A stretch of DNA of 64,000 nucleotides, taken from assembly GCF_036345915.1 (NCBI RefSeq), contig NZ_CP107785.1:4588001-4652000 (forward strand). Direction: 5' to 3'. The notes under the pieces are model-generated. The model was not told the origin of the DNA. It saw nothing but the letters and a program-made list of their open reading frames with translations, and made no database searches. The stretch is from Nocardia sp. NBC_00565. Its GTDB lineage: Bacteria > Actinomycetota > Actinomycetes > Mycobacteriales > Mycobacteriaceae. Shown one piece after another: positions 1 through 9,734 of this stretch. How positions within the stretch are numbered: position 1 is the first letter of the stretch; every line of letters begins with the position of its first letter. Both the position numbers and the translations under genes were made by a program.

Positions 1-13
1 GCGGCGGTCGCGG

Positions 14-3000
14 ATGCCTAAGGGCTCCATTTCCAGCATCGAGAACCAACAGTTTCTCCTGCGGCTGGGGAAGTTACGGCAGCTATGTGGTGCGTTGGCT
101 GTCGGTGGTGATGTGTTGCTGGAGGCCGTCGAGCGATTCTATTCGGATCGCTTCGAGCGGTCCGGCGATCGAGATGAAGAGGCTCTGTTCAATCGATATG
201 TCGTCAGTCGGGTGGGTTCATCGGCGGAACGGGAGATCCGGGACGAGATCTGCGCCAGATTTGCGTGGGTTCCGAATGCGTTGGCGCGTCGTGAATCTCC
301 GGAGATCCGCGATGAGGCCGTACAGGCCGCGTGGATGGGGATTCTGAGCGCGATCGACAACCACGTCCCGTCTTCGTCGTTCGCCGCCCATGCCTGGGCC
401 AGCGGTCGCGGAGCGATCCTGACATATCGCCTCGCGCGCCGGTTCCCGGATCTCGACAATCGCACCCGGTGGATAGTGCGCAGGGTGGAAGCGCAGATCG
501 GGAGGATGGTGTCCGCGGGTCAGGTTGTCGAGGATGCCGAGATTGCCCGCGCGGTGCGGTTGACAGTGGCCGATGTCGTGTTGGCGCGGGAGATTCTGGC
601 TCGGCCGATCGTGCAACTGGATGCGCATGTCCGAGGTACGGAAGGGCCGCTGCATCGGGGATTGGCCGATCCGGCTGCTGCTACCGGGTTTTCCGACACC
701 GATTTCGTGATGGCGGTTCGTGCTGCGTTGGCTGATATGGCTGATTCTGGTCCTGCGGAGCGGTTGGTGATGCTGCATCTGGTGGACGGCGTGCCGTTGG
801 CCGACGTCGCCGTGCAGTTGAGGTTGCCGTCGGCGAGGGTGGCCGAGGTTCTCACCGATTCTGTTGCGCGACTGCGCAATGCGTTCGACGAGCGTCGATC
901 CTCCGGGGTGACTACGAGCAAGCAGGACCCGGCACCGCTGACACCGTGGACCACGACGCGGGCGGAGCCGGATCAGCCACCTGCGCGAAGCAGCGATTCG
1001 GAGCCAGGCGAAGGCGGCTTGATCGGCAGCAGACCACACGAACACGGCGAGACCCCACAGCGTCCCACACCGGGACAGACGACGCCCTGGTCACGGGAGG
1101 TGATCGACGAACCACACCCCGACCACCAACTCCGCGAACATCCGTCGCACACGATCCCCGAGCGGCCCGCCGACCACACGCCGGGCCCGATCCCGCTCAC
1201 CCCCCGCGAGACCGAAGTTCTCGCTCGGGTGCGACAGGGCATGACGCACAGCGAGATAGCGGCGGCACTCGATCTTTCCGTGCTTGATGTGCGGGCGAAC
1301 CTGACCAGTGTCCGCCGCAAGCTCAGAAATGAGCGGGCACGGCTGGTGGCGGCGAGCCGTCCTGCCGACCCGCCGTCCACGACATCCGAGTTCGACCGGT
1401 TCCGAGCGGCCATGTACGCCGCCTTGATGAGTGCCGACCAGCCGGATCCGCGACAACTGCTTGCCGAGGCGAGCCCCGAGCAGATGGGATCCGCTGTCCA
1501 AGGGCTCAGTTCGGCTCATCGAGGAGCGCTACGCCAGCTGCGAGCGGGAGCGGGTACACCGGTGATCCGCAGCATGGCGCTCATCGCGGCTCGGCGATGG
1601 GTGACCACCCTTGCGGCCGAACACAACCGGTCGATGGCGCTGTTGGCCACAGCGCTGGCCGAGGCGAGTCCCGCTGACCTGCAAACGGCGCTCGACCAAC
1701 TCACCGCCGCCGAACGCCAACTCCTGGTCAACCGGTTCGGACCGGCGACGTCGCCTGCCACCTTCGAACCTGACGATTCCGTGCGTCGCTTGCGCGCGGT
1801 CGACATCGTCCGGCACGTCGCGGCGCGGTTCGCGACCCGTGCGGGAATGTCCACCGTAGGCGAAAGCGATTTCGACAAGAGCGGATTCCAGCGCGGACAA
1901 CATCTCGTGGAGAGCGAGCGTCTTGCCGCAGCGCAGCACGCGAATTCCGCGGCGGCCCAGACATATGCGGCGAACGATTGTCTGGACGCGGTCTTGGAGT
2001 GGATGGACCGGCAGGACCCACCGGAGTCAGGCAAACGGTCCAGGGGCAGCCGTCGAGGTTCCTCCTCGGCGACTGCGGATCGACCCGACGGCCGATTGCA
2101 ACAAGACGGGCCGCCTGCTGACGAGCCGGGTGGCGGCGACCCCATCACCCAGGCCGGTGCTCATCCAGCGACCTCCGGGCCCGACCAGCCGAGGCGGCCG
2201 GGCGACAACAACGACACCGGCTTCACGCGGGCGGATGTGGCCCCGGCGTACCGCTGGCGCTCGTTGCCTGTGGATCACGGTTTCGATGACGAACAGCAGC
2301 GGCTGGCCGACGAGGCGCTACATGCGGGCGGCTTCGGCGACGCGGATATGCTGCAACGTTCACGAGATCGCCTGTTCGCGGCCTCCGCACAACGCCGTGC
2401 GACCGAGAACGGCCAGTGGTGGAACTCGCTGAGCGACCCCGCCGAACCAGGTGAGTTGAGCACTTCGCAACAGGCACTCATCCAGGTCTACCCACACCAG
2501 ATCGGTAACGCCGACGGCCTTCCCGCCACGATCCGCGACCACGCCAACCGGCTGTCGATCAGCCGCGATCTTGACGAGTTCATAGCCCGTAAGCCAGCGG
2601 ACCAGAGACTCCTCAACTGGTTGCGGAACCTCACCGACGCCGAGAGGAAGCAGTTCCGAAACCTGATCTGTACCCGAAATCACTTGCAAGAGTTGGACCG
2701 ACAGGCCGCGGAGATACCGGGCAGTCCGCCGGTGCACCTCCTGTACTACGACCCCACCGCCTTCGACGGCAAAGGGAAGGTCGTCGTCGCGCTCGGCAAT
2801 GTGGACACCGCGCACACGGTGAACTGGCATGTGCCCGGTACGAATACGACGTCCTCCTCGCTGGCCTACCAGTTCAAGCCGCTGCGCAACCTGTATGAGG
2901 AGACGCTGCGGGTCGATCCGTCGCTCGAGCTGGCGTCGATCATCTGGATCGGATACGACGCGCCGGCCGGGCCCGTGAACACCGGTTATGCGAAGGCCGC

Positions 3001-6000
3001 CTTTCGACGCCGCGCACGCGTCGGCGGCCGTCGGTTGCTGTGCGATATCGCGGCATTCCACGCCACCAGAAGTCTCGCCGGAACCGCCGCCCCCGACCGG
3101 CTTGCCATCCGGATCTACGGGCACAGCTACGGTTCGGTGACGATGTTCTATGCGGGCAGGTACGGCGGGTTCGCCGGCTTGGTCCGCTCGGCAATCGCCT
3201 CGGGCTCGCCGGGAGCCGCCTCGGTGGGGCATGCCGCAGAACTCGGCATCGGCGCGGACAATGTCTATGTCGCCGCATCGTGGCGCGATCTGGTGACCAT
3301 GCTCGGAGCGGACGCGCCCGGCGCGTGGAGCCGCTTCAACCCGCGGCTCGGCCTCGGCATTGATCCCGCCACCGAGGCCTTCGGCGGCAAACGAATCGGC
3401 GCCGAGTTCCCCGACTCGCCGAACTTCGCCGGCGTCGAGGCCGTGCATCAGGGCTATCTGCACCGCGACCCGGCGACCGGGCTGCCCACCGAAGCGCTGG
3501 CCAACGTCGCACAGATCACCGCCGGACGCGGCGACACCCTCGCTTCGGTGGCTCGCCGTCGAACTGGCCGCGGAGTGGTCGCGCGACCCATCGACTCCGA
3601 GCGCGGGCGATACGCCGACGGCAACGGCAATCGAGATCTTGACAGTGAAGAGCGAGCCGAGCGGGTGTTGCGTGCGCATTGGGGGCCCGAGGCGACGCCG
3701 GCGGATCTGGTGTACCGGTGGCAGCGGCGATCTGCCGCGAAACACGCGGTAGCCGCCGAGGCATGCGCGGCTCACGCCGCCCGGAACGAACGTATCGCGC
3801 GGACGCTGAGCGTGGACGATCTGGAGGCGCTGGTGCGGGTGTGGCCGGAATTCGTCGGTAAGGCAGGCGGATTCCCGCGCGATGTGCGCGATCAGGCCAA
3901 CCGCAGGGTGTTTGCGAAGGCGAGGGCCGCACTCGAGGACGCGGCGGCGACAACCATGCCCACCCGGCGCGAGCGGCGGTTGCGGGAGTATCTGCTGAAT
4001 GTCGAGGACCTGCTGATCCGGGCGGGTCACTTGGCCGCGGCGGTGCAGACGCCCGGTGTGCCGGCACCGACCGTACTGCTCGAGTCGTTCGATGCCGACG
4101 ACCCGAGCGGCGGGTCGATCATCATCTCGTTCGGCAGCGGCGACCCGGTCGCGGAGGCATGGCATGTGGACGGCTCCGACCGCAACCTGCGACGCCTGGA
4201 TCAGCGAATGCAGTTGGCGTGCAACCACTATGAGGTGGCCGTACGAGAGAACCCGGAACGGTCGGTCAGGGTGGTGGTGTGGTCCGGGACCGATGGTCAC
4301 CGCTTGGCCGGGGATATGGCGGCACTGTGCGGCGATGTGGTTACCGGCGCCCGGCTCCGTCCGGAACGGCAGTTGGTCGTGCACGGGGACGGCGGCCGGT
4401 CGGCGAAGAAGGCGCTGGCACACGAATCGGTCACGCACACCGTCGGCACCGTAGTGGTCTGCGGCGAATCGAATCTCGAGACGATGGGCGACGTGCTGCG
4501 GGATGTCGCCGCGTCCGTGGACGTCTATTACGGGGTCGCTGCGCGGACGAATAGTCCCGCCAGGTCGATGGAGTTGCCCGGTGTGCAATTCTCGTGCCGG
4601 TTTCCTTCCGGGGGTGCGAGCCATACCGTGGCGTTGTTGACGCAGGCACGTGCAGTCGCGCAGCGGGTTGAGCGTGCGCCATTCGCAGCCGGCAAGACCA
4701 TCGATGACGAATTCCTGCGGTATGTCGATGACCGGGTCAAGGCGTCGACGGATTCGTTGGACAATATGGGCCGCATCCTGGCCGGTCGATTGGACCGGCT
4801 GGTGACCTACGATGATTCGAACAACGAGCCGGTCCGCTTTGCCGACTACTTACGCCGGGAGCGGACCGAGTCCGCCTACGATGACGTGCTACCGCATGAT
4901 CCGAACTCGGGCAATCCGACATTGCGGGTAACCGACGCGGATCACGTGCTCGCGAGGACCGCGATCGACAAGCGCGGCGGCCGCGGAACCGAGCCCAGTG
5001 CTTTGTGGCACCGAGGTCTACCGGACGACTTCACGAGAGCCGCTCAACTTGCCGTCGACAATAGGCGGTGGTGGAACCGACTATCGTCCGACGAGCGGCG
5101 CGCCGTGGTGGCGGTCCACCCCAAGATCCTGGGCAACGCCCCGGGTATTCCGTCCGAGGCGGCGGACAACGCGAATGACTGTTGGCGATTCGCCACCTCT
5201 TCCGCAATTCATGCAAAAGGCAGCAAGAATGCCAGCCGGTCCGAACGCCAGGTCTTCAGAAATCTCTACGCCGTCGATGAGGCACTTACTCGGTCGGTGA
5301 CGGTGCACCGCGACATTCCTGCACCGATCGTGTCCACGGTGGGGTTGGGCCCGGAGACGTTCGGCGGTAACGGATCCGGCACGATCGTCATCGGCAACTG
5401 CCGGCTCGAGGATGCGGAGCATGTGGTCTGGTATGTGGACGGTGTGAACACGCGGCTGCAGTCGGCGCCCAGTCGGGTGGCGAATGCGCGGAATCTGTAC
5501 GAGGAGTTGGTGCGCGCGGACCGCTCCCGCAAGGTGGCCGTGGTGTGCTGGATGGGCTACGAGGCGCCCGCCAACAACAAGGATGCCTGGGCTGCCAGGC
5601 CCGAACTGGCGGAGGCCGGTGGGAGACTGTTCGCGCGCGACGTCCTGGCCCTCCGCGCGGTGAGCAAGGCGAAGTTTTCGGTGCTCGCCTCCAGATACGG
5701 AACCTCGACCGTATGCGACGCGGCCGTGGGCGGGCGACTGGATGGCGTATTCGAGCACCGGGTGCTGGTTGGTTCTCCCGGTCGCGGCAGGCGGTTCGAC
5801 AGCATCTCGGATGCCAGTTGCCTGCACAGCTGGGTGTTGGCACTATCCGGCGACCCGGTTACCGGGTTCGGCGCGGACGCACCCGGCATGCGGGGCCGGT
5901 CGCTCGGTGACGGGCCACTCGGTCTCGGGACCGATCCGGCAACCGACACCACTGCGACGCGCCTGCGTGCAGAACGCGGTTTTCCACACTTGTCGGCTCC

Positions 6001-7126
6001 CTACGACGGCCACGGTGAGTACCTGGATTACGCGCTGGGCTTTGCGGCGCAGCCGTCGGAGTCGTTGCGGTCCGCAGCGTGGTGCCTTGCCGGCCGGGGT
6101 GATGAGCTGACCAGGGAACCGCATCGGCCTTCGGTCGATAACCCGACCGTGCTGCACCGCATTCGGGCGAGGGTGGTCGACCCCGTCCGGGATCGCCGCG
6201 CGCCGCAATTGGATGCGGCACTCGCAGGCGATCACCGGTCACCCCAGGACCTTCCCGGTCCCGCGGAGAAGACGGCGACCGATCCGGTTGATGCAGGGCG
6301 GTCGCGTCCTGCTGAGCCGGACGCCACGGCAGCGCGGCCTTCCCCAGCCGCAGGGCCGCGGATCGCCGTGCAACTCGGGGCAGACGGGCTCGCGGATCCC
6401 TCGGCGTGCACGGACGCGCTCGCGCTGGGCGTGCATGCGATCGTCGTGCGGGTCGGCCGGGGCGCTGAGGACGTGGCTGCCCTCGATGCCGTGTGCCGGT
6501 CGGCAGCGTTCGAGGATGCGACGCTGGCGGTGGAAGTGCATGCCGGTCCGCGCTGGTCCGACGAGGAGGTCCGGACGAAAGTGGCCGAGGTTGTCACCAC
6601 GTTCGCGGGTCACGGTATGCGGGGGGAACTGCACGCATTCGATCAGCGGGTACTCACGGCGGCTGCGGAGCTGGCCCCGGACTGTCACCGCGTGACGTTG
6701 ATCAACTCCCTGACGACGGCCACCTCGGGTGTTCGCGGCGCCCTCGGTTGGATGGCTCGCGCGGTGCGATCCGGGGCAGACGGTATCGACACCCTCCTCG
6801 AGGAGGCGCGCCGCACGGGTGCTACCGGTCTCGCCGTCCCTCCCCCGCTGCTGTCCGAGGACTTCGTGCGGCTGGCCCGCGAGGCGGAAATGCGCCTCGC
6901 GGTGTGGGGCGTCGCCGGTTCCGGTCGGATGCGTGCGGTGCTCGGGCTGGGCGTCGACGAGATATGGACGGCGAACGTCGAGAAGCTGGCGCTCCTGCGC
7001 GCCGAGGTCGCCGAGGGCGGGTTTCGGATACCCGAGCCATTCGCCCGCTCGACGCCATTCTCGGACTGGCCACCCAAGGCCACGCCGTGGTCGCAACATC
7101 CGGACCGCCCGTCGCGCGACCGATGA
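14..7126 (+). CDS. Giant mosaic protein: sigma-like, LuxR HTH, three DUF1023 units, GDPD-like C-terminus
   Basis: A 2370-residue protein. Residues about 60-290 read like sigma-70 regions 2 to 4 (DEAVQAAWMGILSAI, then a C-terminal helix-turn-helix). A LuxR/GerE-type HTH follows at about 392-440 (LTPRETEVLARVRQGMTHSE). Three units of the actinobacterial DUF1023 alpha/beta-hydrolase type follow, each preceded by the usual 'hP..(I/V)G...G.P...D.AN' segment. Unit 1 (about 905-1180) keeps the nucleophile elbow GHSYGS near residue 1037. Unit 2 (about 1350-1530) has no elbow. Unit 3 (about 1770-2020) has ASRYGTS at the same place, so the serine is lost. Residues about 2115-2340 resemble a degenerate glycerophosphodiester phosphodiesterase barrel (ELGADG- and GVDEIWT-like turns, no clear catalytic pair). 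No signal peptide or membrane segment is visible. The start is the first ATG in the window and has a weak ribosome site, so the gene may begin further upstream. Domain calls come from motif reading; overall function is unknown. Confidence 0.75.
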   Translation: MPKGSISSIENQQFLLRLGKLRQLCGALAVGGDVLLEAVERFYSDRFERSGDRDEEALFNRYVVSRVGSSAEREIRDEICARFAWVPNALARRESPEIRDEAVQAAWMGILSAIDNHVPSSSFAAHAWASGRGAILTYRLARRFPDLDNRTRWIVRRVEAQIGRMVSAGQVVEDAEIARAVRLTVADVVLAREILARPIVQLDAHVRGTEGPLHRGLADPAAATGFSDTDFVMAVRAALADMADSGPAERLVMLHLVDGVPLADVAVQLRLPSARVAEVLTDSVARLRNAFDERRSSGVTTSKQDPAPLTPWTTTRAEPDQPPARSSDSEPGEGGLIGSRPHEHGETPQRPTPGQTTPWSREVIDEPHPDHQLREHPSHTIPERPADHTPGPIPLTPRETEVLARVRQGMTHSEIAAALDLSVLDVRANLTSVRRKLRNERARLVAASRPADPPSTTSEFDRFRAAMYAALMSADQPDPRQLLAEASPEQMGSAVQGLSSAHRGALRQLRAGAGTPVIRSMALIAARRWVTTLAAEHNRSMALLATALAEASPADLQTALDQLTAAERQLLVNRFGPATSPATFEPDDSVRRLRAVDIVRHVAARFATRAGMSTVGESDFDKSGFQRGQHLVESERLAAAQHANSAAAQTYAANDCLDAVLEWMDRQDPPESGKRSRGSRRGSSSATADRPDGRLQQDGPPADEPGGGDPITQAGAHPATSGPDQPRRPGDNNDTGFTRADVAPAYRWRSLPVDHGFDDEQQRLADEALHAGGFGDADMLQRSRDRLFAASAQRRATENGQWWNSLSDPAEPGELSTSQQALIQVYPHQIGNADGLPATIRDHANRLSISRDLDEFIARKPADQRLLNWLRNLTDAERKQFRNLICTRNHLQELDRQAAEIPGSPPVHLLYYDPTAFDGKGKVVVALGNVDTAHTVNWHVPGTNTTSSSLAYQFKPLRNLYEETLRVDPSLELASIIWIGYDAPAGPVNTGYAKAAFRRRARVGGRRLLCDIAAFHATRSLAGTAAPDRLAIRIYGHSYGSVTMFYAGRYGGFAGLVRSAIASGSPGAASVGHAAELGIGADNVYVAASWRDLVTMLGADAPGAWSRFNPRLGLGIDPATEAFGGKRIGAEFPDSPNFAGVEAVHQGYLHRDPATGLPTEALANVAQITAGRGDTLASVARRRTGRGVVARPIDSERGRYADGNGNRDLDSEERAERVLRAHWGPEATPADLVYRWQRRSAAKHAVAAEACAAHAARNERIARTLSVDDLEALVRVWPEFVGKAGGFPRDVRDQANRRVFAKARAALEDAAATTMPTRRERRLREYLLNVEDLLIRAGHLAAAVQTPGVPAPTVLLESFDADDPSGGSIIISFGSGDPVAEAWHVDGSDRNLRRLDQRMQLACNHYEVAVRENPERSVRVVVWSGTDGHRLAGDMAALCGDVVTGARLRPERQLVVHGDGGRSAKKALAHESVTHTVGTVVVCGESNLETMGDVLRDVAASVDVYYGVAARTNSPARSMELPGVQFSCRFPSGGASHTVALLTQARAVAQRVERAPFAAGKTIDDEFLRYVDDRVKASTDSLDNMGRILAGRLDRLVTYDDSNNEPVRFADYLRRERTESAYDDVLPHDPNSGNPTLRVTDADHVLARTAIDKRGGRGTEPSALWHRGLPDDFTRAAQLAVDNRRWWNRLSSDERRAVVAVHPKILGNAPGIPSEAADNANDCWRFATSSAIHAKGSKNASRSERQVFRNLYAVDEALTRSVTVHRDIPAPIVSTVGLGPETFGGNGSGTIVIGNCRLEDAEHVVWYVDGVNTRLQSAPSRVANARNLYEELVRADRSRKVAVVCWMGYEAPANNKDAWAARPELAEAGGRLFARDVLALRAVSKAKFSVLASRYGTSTVCDAAVGGRLDGVFEHRVLVGSPGRGRRFDSISDASCLHSWVLALSGDPVTGFGADAPGMRGRSLGDGPLGLGTDPATDTTATRLRAERGFPHLSAPYDGHGEYLDYALGFAAQPSESLRSAAWCLAGRGDELTREPHRPSVDNPTVLHRIRARVVDPVRDRRAPQLDAALAGDHRSPQDLPGPAEKTATDPVDAGRSRPAEPDATAARPSPAAGPRIAVQLGADGLADPSACTDALALGVHAIVVRVGRGAEDVAALDAVCRSAAFEDATLAVEVHAGPRWSDEEVRTKVAEVVTTFAGHGMRGELHAFDQRVLTAAAELAPDCHRVTLINSLTTATSGVRGALGWMARAVRSGADGIDTLLEEARRTGATGLAVPPPLLSEDFVRLAREAEMRLAVWGVAGSGRMRAVLGLGVDEIWTANVEKLALLRAEVAEGGFRIPEPFARSTPFSDWPPKATPWSQHPDRPSRDR

Positions 7127-7179
7127 GTCCGATCGTCCCGCAACGTCGATATCAGTAGTCCATCGAAGAGGAGAGCGCG

Positions 7180-7626
7180 ATGAACCAGTCCACCAACGAA
7201 TCGGCACGCAAACGCCTGGAGGTCTTGGCCGGGGAATGGACGATGCAGGCCGGACCTCCCGGCGGGCCGCCGTGGCCGGGTGCGGGCCGGGTCACCTTCG
7301 AATGGCTCAGGGGCACACCGCTATTGGTCCAGCGCTGGCATATCGACCTGCCCGACGCTCCCGATGGTGTCGCAGTCATCGGTTGCGATGGGATGAGCGA
7401 CACCTACTACCAGCTCTACACCGACGACCGCGACGTTCAGCGAATCTACGAGATGACCCTGACCGACGGCATCTGGACGCTGCAGCGCGACGGCGAACCC
7501 TTCGCACAGCGATTCACCGGCAGGTTTTCCGACGACGGGAAGACGATCCGGGGTCGCTGGGAGCTGGCCGAGGACCAAAGGACCTGGAAGACGGACTTCG
7601 ACCTGACCTACACGAAGCTCGCGTAG
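7180..7626 (+). CDS. DUF1579-like small protein
   Basis: 148 residues. The pattern is RKRLEVLAGEWTMQA at the N-terminus, a short PWPGAGRVTFEWLRGTPLLVQRW segment broken by prolines, then alternating beta strands ending RTWKTDFDLTYTKL. This is the layout of small beta-barrel DUF1579-type proteins, which often sit beside oxidoreductases and regulators and have no firm general function. A good ribosome site (GAAGAGGAGAG) precedes the ATG. It lies 53 bp after the giant gene on the same strand and may share its transcript. No signal peptide or membrane segment is seen, so it is probably cytoplasmic. Confidence 0.65.
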   Translation: MNQSTNESARKRLEVLAGEWTMQAGPPGGPPWPGAGRVTFEWLRGTPLLVQRWHIDLPDAPDGVAVIGCDGMSDTYYQLYTDDRDVQRIYEMTLTDGIWTLQRDGEPFAQRFTGRFSDDGKTIRGRWELAEDQRTWKTDFDLTYTKLA

Positions 7627-7726
7627 AACGTCGCACTGCGCGATCGCATCGGATGATCTCTCGTCACGGGGACGAACCGACTCGCCGGAGCAGATTCAGC
7701 AGCGTTACCCGAATCGAGGACTCCCC

Positions 7727-8068
7727 ATGACTGCCGACGCCCGCCACGAACCACTCCTGACCTTTGCCGAATCCGGCAGCGGCCCAACCATTCTCGTCCT
7801 ACACGGCGGGGGCGGCCCGGCCACCGTGGCGGGCATTGCCGAACACCTATCCCGTTGCACACACGTCCTGACTCCGACCCACCCGGGCTGGAACGGGACG
7901 CCGCGCCCGGACCGATTCGACAGCATCACCGACCTCGCGAACACCTACCTCCGCACACCTGTCAGGCGTCGAAACGGCTGCGCGCGGCTTCGATGTGGCC
8001 CAGGTATCGCTGAGTCCAGCCGCACATGCGATCCACGGTCTCGCGGAGTCCTCGGCCCGGCTCGGTAA
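7727..8068 (+). pseudogene. Alpha/beta hydrolase, N-terminal fragment
   Basis: The first about 78 residues are a clear alpha/beta-hydrolase start: a strand, then the oxyanion motif LVLHGGGGP, then THPGWNGTPRPDRFDSITDLA, which precedes the first helices of this fold. Homology stops after ANTYLR near position 7960. Everything beyond is the antisense of an unrelated regulator, read in a meaningless frame. The nucleophile elbow and the catalytic Asp and His are absent, so it cannot be an active hydrolase. The break coincides to within a few bases with the stop codon of the HxlR fragment on the other strand, which suggests a deletion or recombination that joined two partial genes. Confidence 0.7.
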
Positions 8069-8145
8069 GGGTGTACTCGACGCGCGGCGGCACGGTGGGG
8101 TGCCATCCGCGGCCCGTGTCGAGCAGGCCAGGTGGGAGAACACAG
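7962..8145 (-). pseudogene. HxlR-type winged-helix regulator, C-terminal fragment
   Basis: Reading the minus strand towards the TGA at 7964-7962 gives a frame ending HPTVPPRVEYTLTEPGRG, then a helix with GWTQRYLGHIEAAR. The 'PxVPPRVEYxLTxxGR' wing is the hallmark of HxlR-family regulators. About 50 residues are recognisable. Upstream the frame runs into the 3' end of the P450 gene with no start codon and no helix-turn-helix, so at least the N-terminal half is missing. It faces a truncated alpha/beta hydrolase; HxlR regulators commonly sit next to a hydrolase or reductase target, so both may be what is left of one unit after a deletion. Confidence 0.7.
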
Positions 8146-9429
8146 CTAGTCGGCAGATAGTTTGGCGGGCATGGAGCGGTAGCTGTTCAGGTTCACCAGG
8201 CCACGCGGGATCGGCAGGCCGTCCAGGCACAGATCCGGGTACCGCTCGAAGAGGGCTCGCAGCGCGACGGTGCCTTCCAGTCGGGCAAGGCTGGCTCCCA
8301 GGCAGCTGTGCACCCCACCGCTGAACGAGAGATGTTCTGCGGCATTGGCCCTGGTCACATCGAATCGTTCGGGATCGGGGAAGACGGTGGGGTCCTTGTT
8401 GGCGCCCGCCAGCAACAGCAGGACCAGGGAACCGGATTTGACGTGCTGATCGGCGATGTCGATGTCACAGCTCGCGATGCGGCCCGTTATCCGTATGGGA
8501 CCGTCGTAGCGCAGGATTTCCTCGACCGCGCCCGGCCACAGCTCCGGCTGCGCCATCAGCATTTCCAGCTGGTCCGGATGGCTTGTCAGCAGGGCGATTC
8601 CGTTGCCGAGCATATTCACCGTCGTCAAGAATCCGGCGTCCAGCAGCAGGGCCGCGTTGGCCACCTGCTCGCGGCGGGTGAGCTCGCCACCCGTCACCAG
8701 CAGGCTGAGCACGTCGTCGCCCGGTTCGGCGGTGAGCCCGGCGATGTGCTGGTCGAAGTACCGCTGGCCCTCGGCCAGGTCTTCGATGGCGCGGCGGAAT
8801 GTGGCCCAGGTCAGGCCTCGGTCGAGCAACGGTGCACCGGTGTCTCCCCACTTCAGCAGCGTCGCATGCATATCGGCGGGCAACCCGAGAATCTCGGCGA
8901 TGATCGCGATGGGCAACTGCTCGCAGAAGTCGTCGATCAGATCCGGTCGCGGCCTCGATTTCAGGCTTTCGAGCAGGTCATCGGTTACTGCGACAACCCG
9001 TTCCCCCAGTTTGGCTATCGCCCTCGGGGTGAATGCTTGGCCGACCAGGCGTCGGTACTGGGCGTGTTCCGGCGGATCGGTCACCAGCATCGAGGGTGGT
9101 TCCGCGAGGTTGGGAAGTTCCAGATCCGTCTTGGTCAGCACCCAGCGCATCGGCTTCGGCAGGGCCCGATTGTTAGGCGTGACCACGCCGAAGCGACGAT
9201 CCCGCAGGATGAGCCGGCACAGTTCGTGGTCCGCGGTCACGCGCACCCTCGATACCGTGGGCATTCGACCCTGCCGCCGGATCTCCTCGATGGAGCGCGG
9301 CGAGCCGATCCCGCGATCCGGGCCGGCCAGGATCTGCGCGAGGGGTTCGCCCCGACGCGCCGACCACAGGAGATAGGACCGTGTCAGCCGATGCAGGACC
9401 AGCCACCGAATCCACGCGCGTGCCAACAT
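8146..9429 (-). CDS. Cytochrome P450 with atypical I-helix
   Basis: 427 residues, usual size for a soluble bacterial P450. The heme loop FSGGVHSCLG supplies the cysteine ligand and the K-helix EEILR gives the ExxR pair. The C-helix region is normal (TDPPEHAQYRRLVGQAFTP). In the I-helix, where the AGxE/DT oxygen-activation motif is expected, it reads AGFLTTV: the acidic residue is replaced by leucine, while the following threonines remain. The first residues (LARAWIRWLVLHRL) are unusually hydrophobic for a soluble enzyme. The start is the ATG at 9429, seven bases after GGAGG; the open frame extends further upstream without another good site. It is divergent from the cholesterol oxidase, so a sterol or terpenoid substrate is possible, but this is inference from position only. 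Redox partners are not adjacent. Confidence 0.85.
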   Translation of the reverse strand: MLARAWIRWLVLHRLTRSYLLWSARRGEPLAQILAGPDRGIGSPRSIEEIRRQGRMPTVSRVRVTADHELCRLILRDRRFGVVTPNNRALPKPMRWVLTKTDLELPNLAEPPSMLVTDPPEHAQYRRLVGQAFTPRAIAKLGERVVAVTDDLLESLKSRPRPDLIDDFCEQLPIAIIAEILGLPADMHATLLKWGDTGAPLLDRGLTWATFRRAIEDLAEGQRYFDQHIAGLTAEPGDDVLSLLVTGGELTRREQVANAALLLDAGFLTTVNMLGNGIALLTSHPDQLEMLMAQPELWPGAVEEILRYDGPIRITGRIASCDIDIADQHVKSGSLVLLLLAGANKDPTVFPDPERFDVTRANAAEHLSFSGGVHSCLGASLARLEGTVALRALFERYPDLCLDGLPIPRGLVNLNSYRSMPAKLSAD

Positions 9430-9734
9430 TGTCACCTCCACGCCGGACTCTCCCCATGGTAGAGCGCCCACGCCGGCGCGGACGGCTAATCCGCGGCTAG
9501 CCTCTGTCGGCGATGTGGGTGATGGGGCCGGAAGGCGCCGCACATGGTTGCCACGCTGGTCAAACGCACCGATCCCGGCCCGCGGTCCGGCCATCTGGGT
9601 ACGCTGGTCGAGCGGACCTTTGCCAGGATCAGCAAGCCCCGGACGATGTATGGCGATGATCATCGCCATGTCCCGATGACCCGCCCGCGCGTAACCGAAT
9701 TTTCCGAACGCTCACCAAAAGGTGTGGGGATGTG
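9430..9734. other. Divergent intergenic region, P450 / cholesterol oxidase
   Basis: About 305 bp between divergent starts, so it should hold both promoters. No convincing -10/-35 pair was recognised. A short interrupted inverted repeat GGCTA-N9-TAGCC lies at 9484-9502. A 63-codon frame at 9544-9735 has no recognisable content and is not called. Confidence 0.4.

Noticed and set aside
2360..4624. Long minus-strand open frame (754 codons) inside the giant gene
   Set aside because: High-GC antisense shadow: no family content, arginine/glycine/histidine-rich text, and the plus strand is clearly coding.
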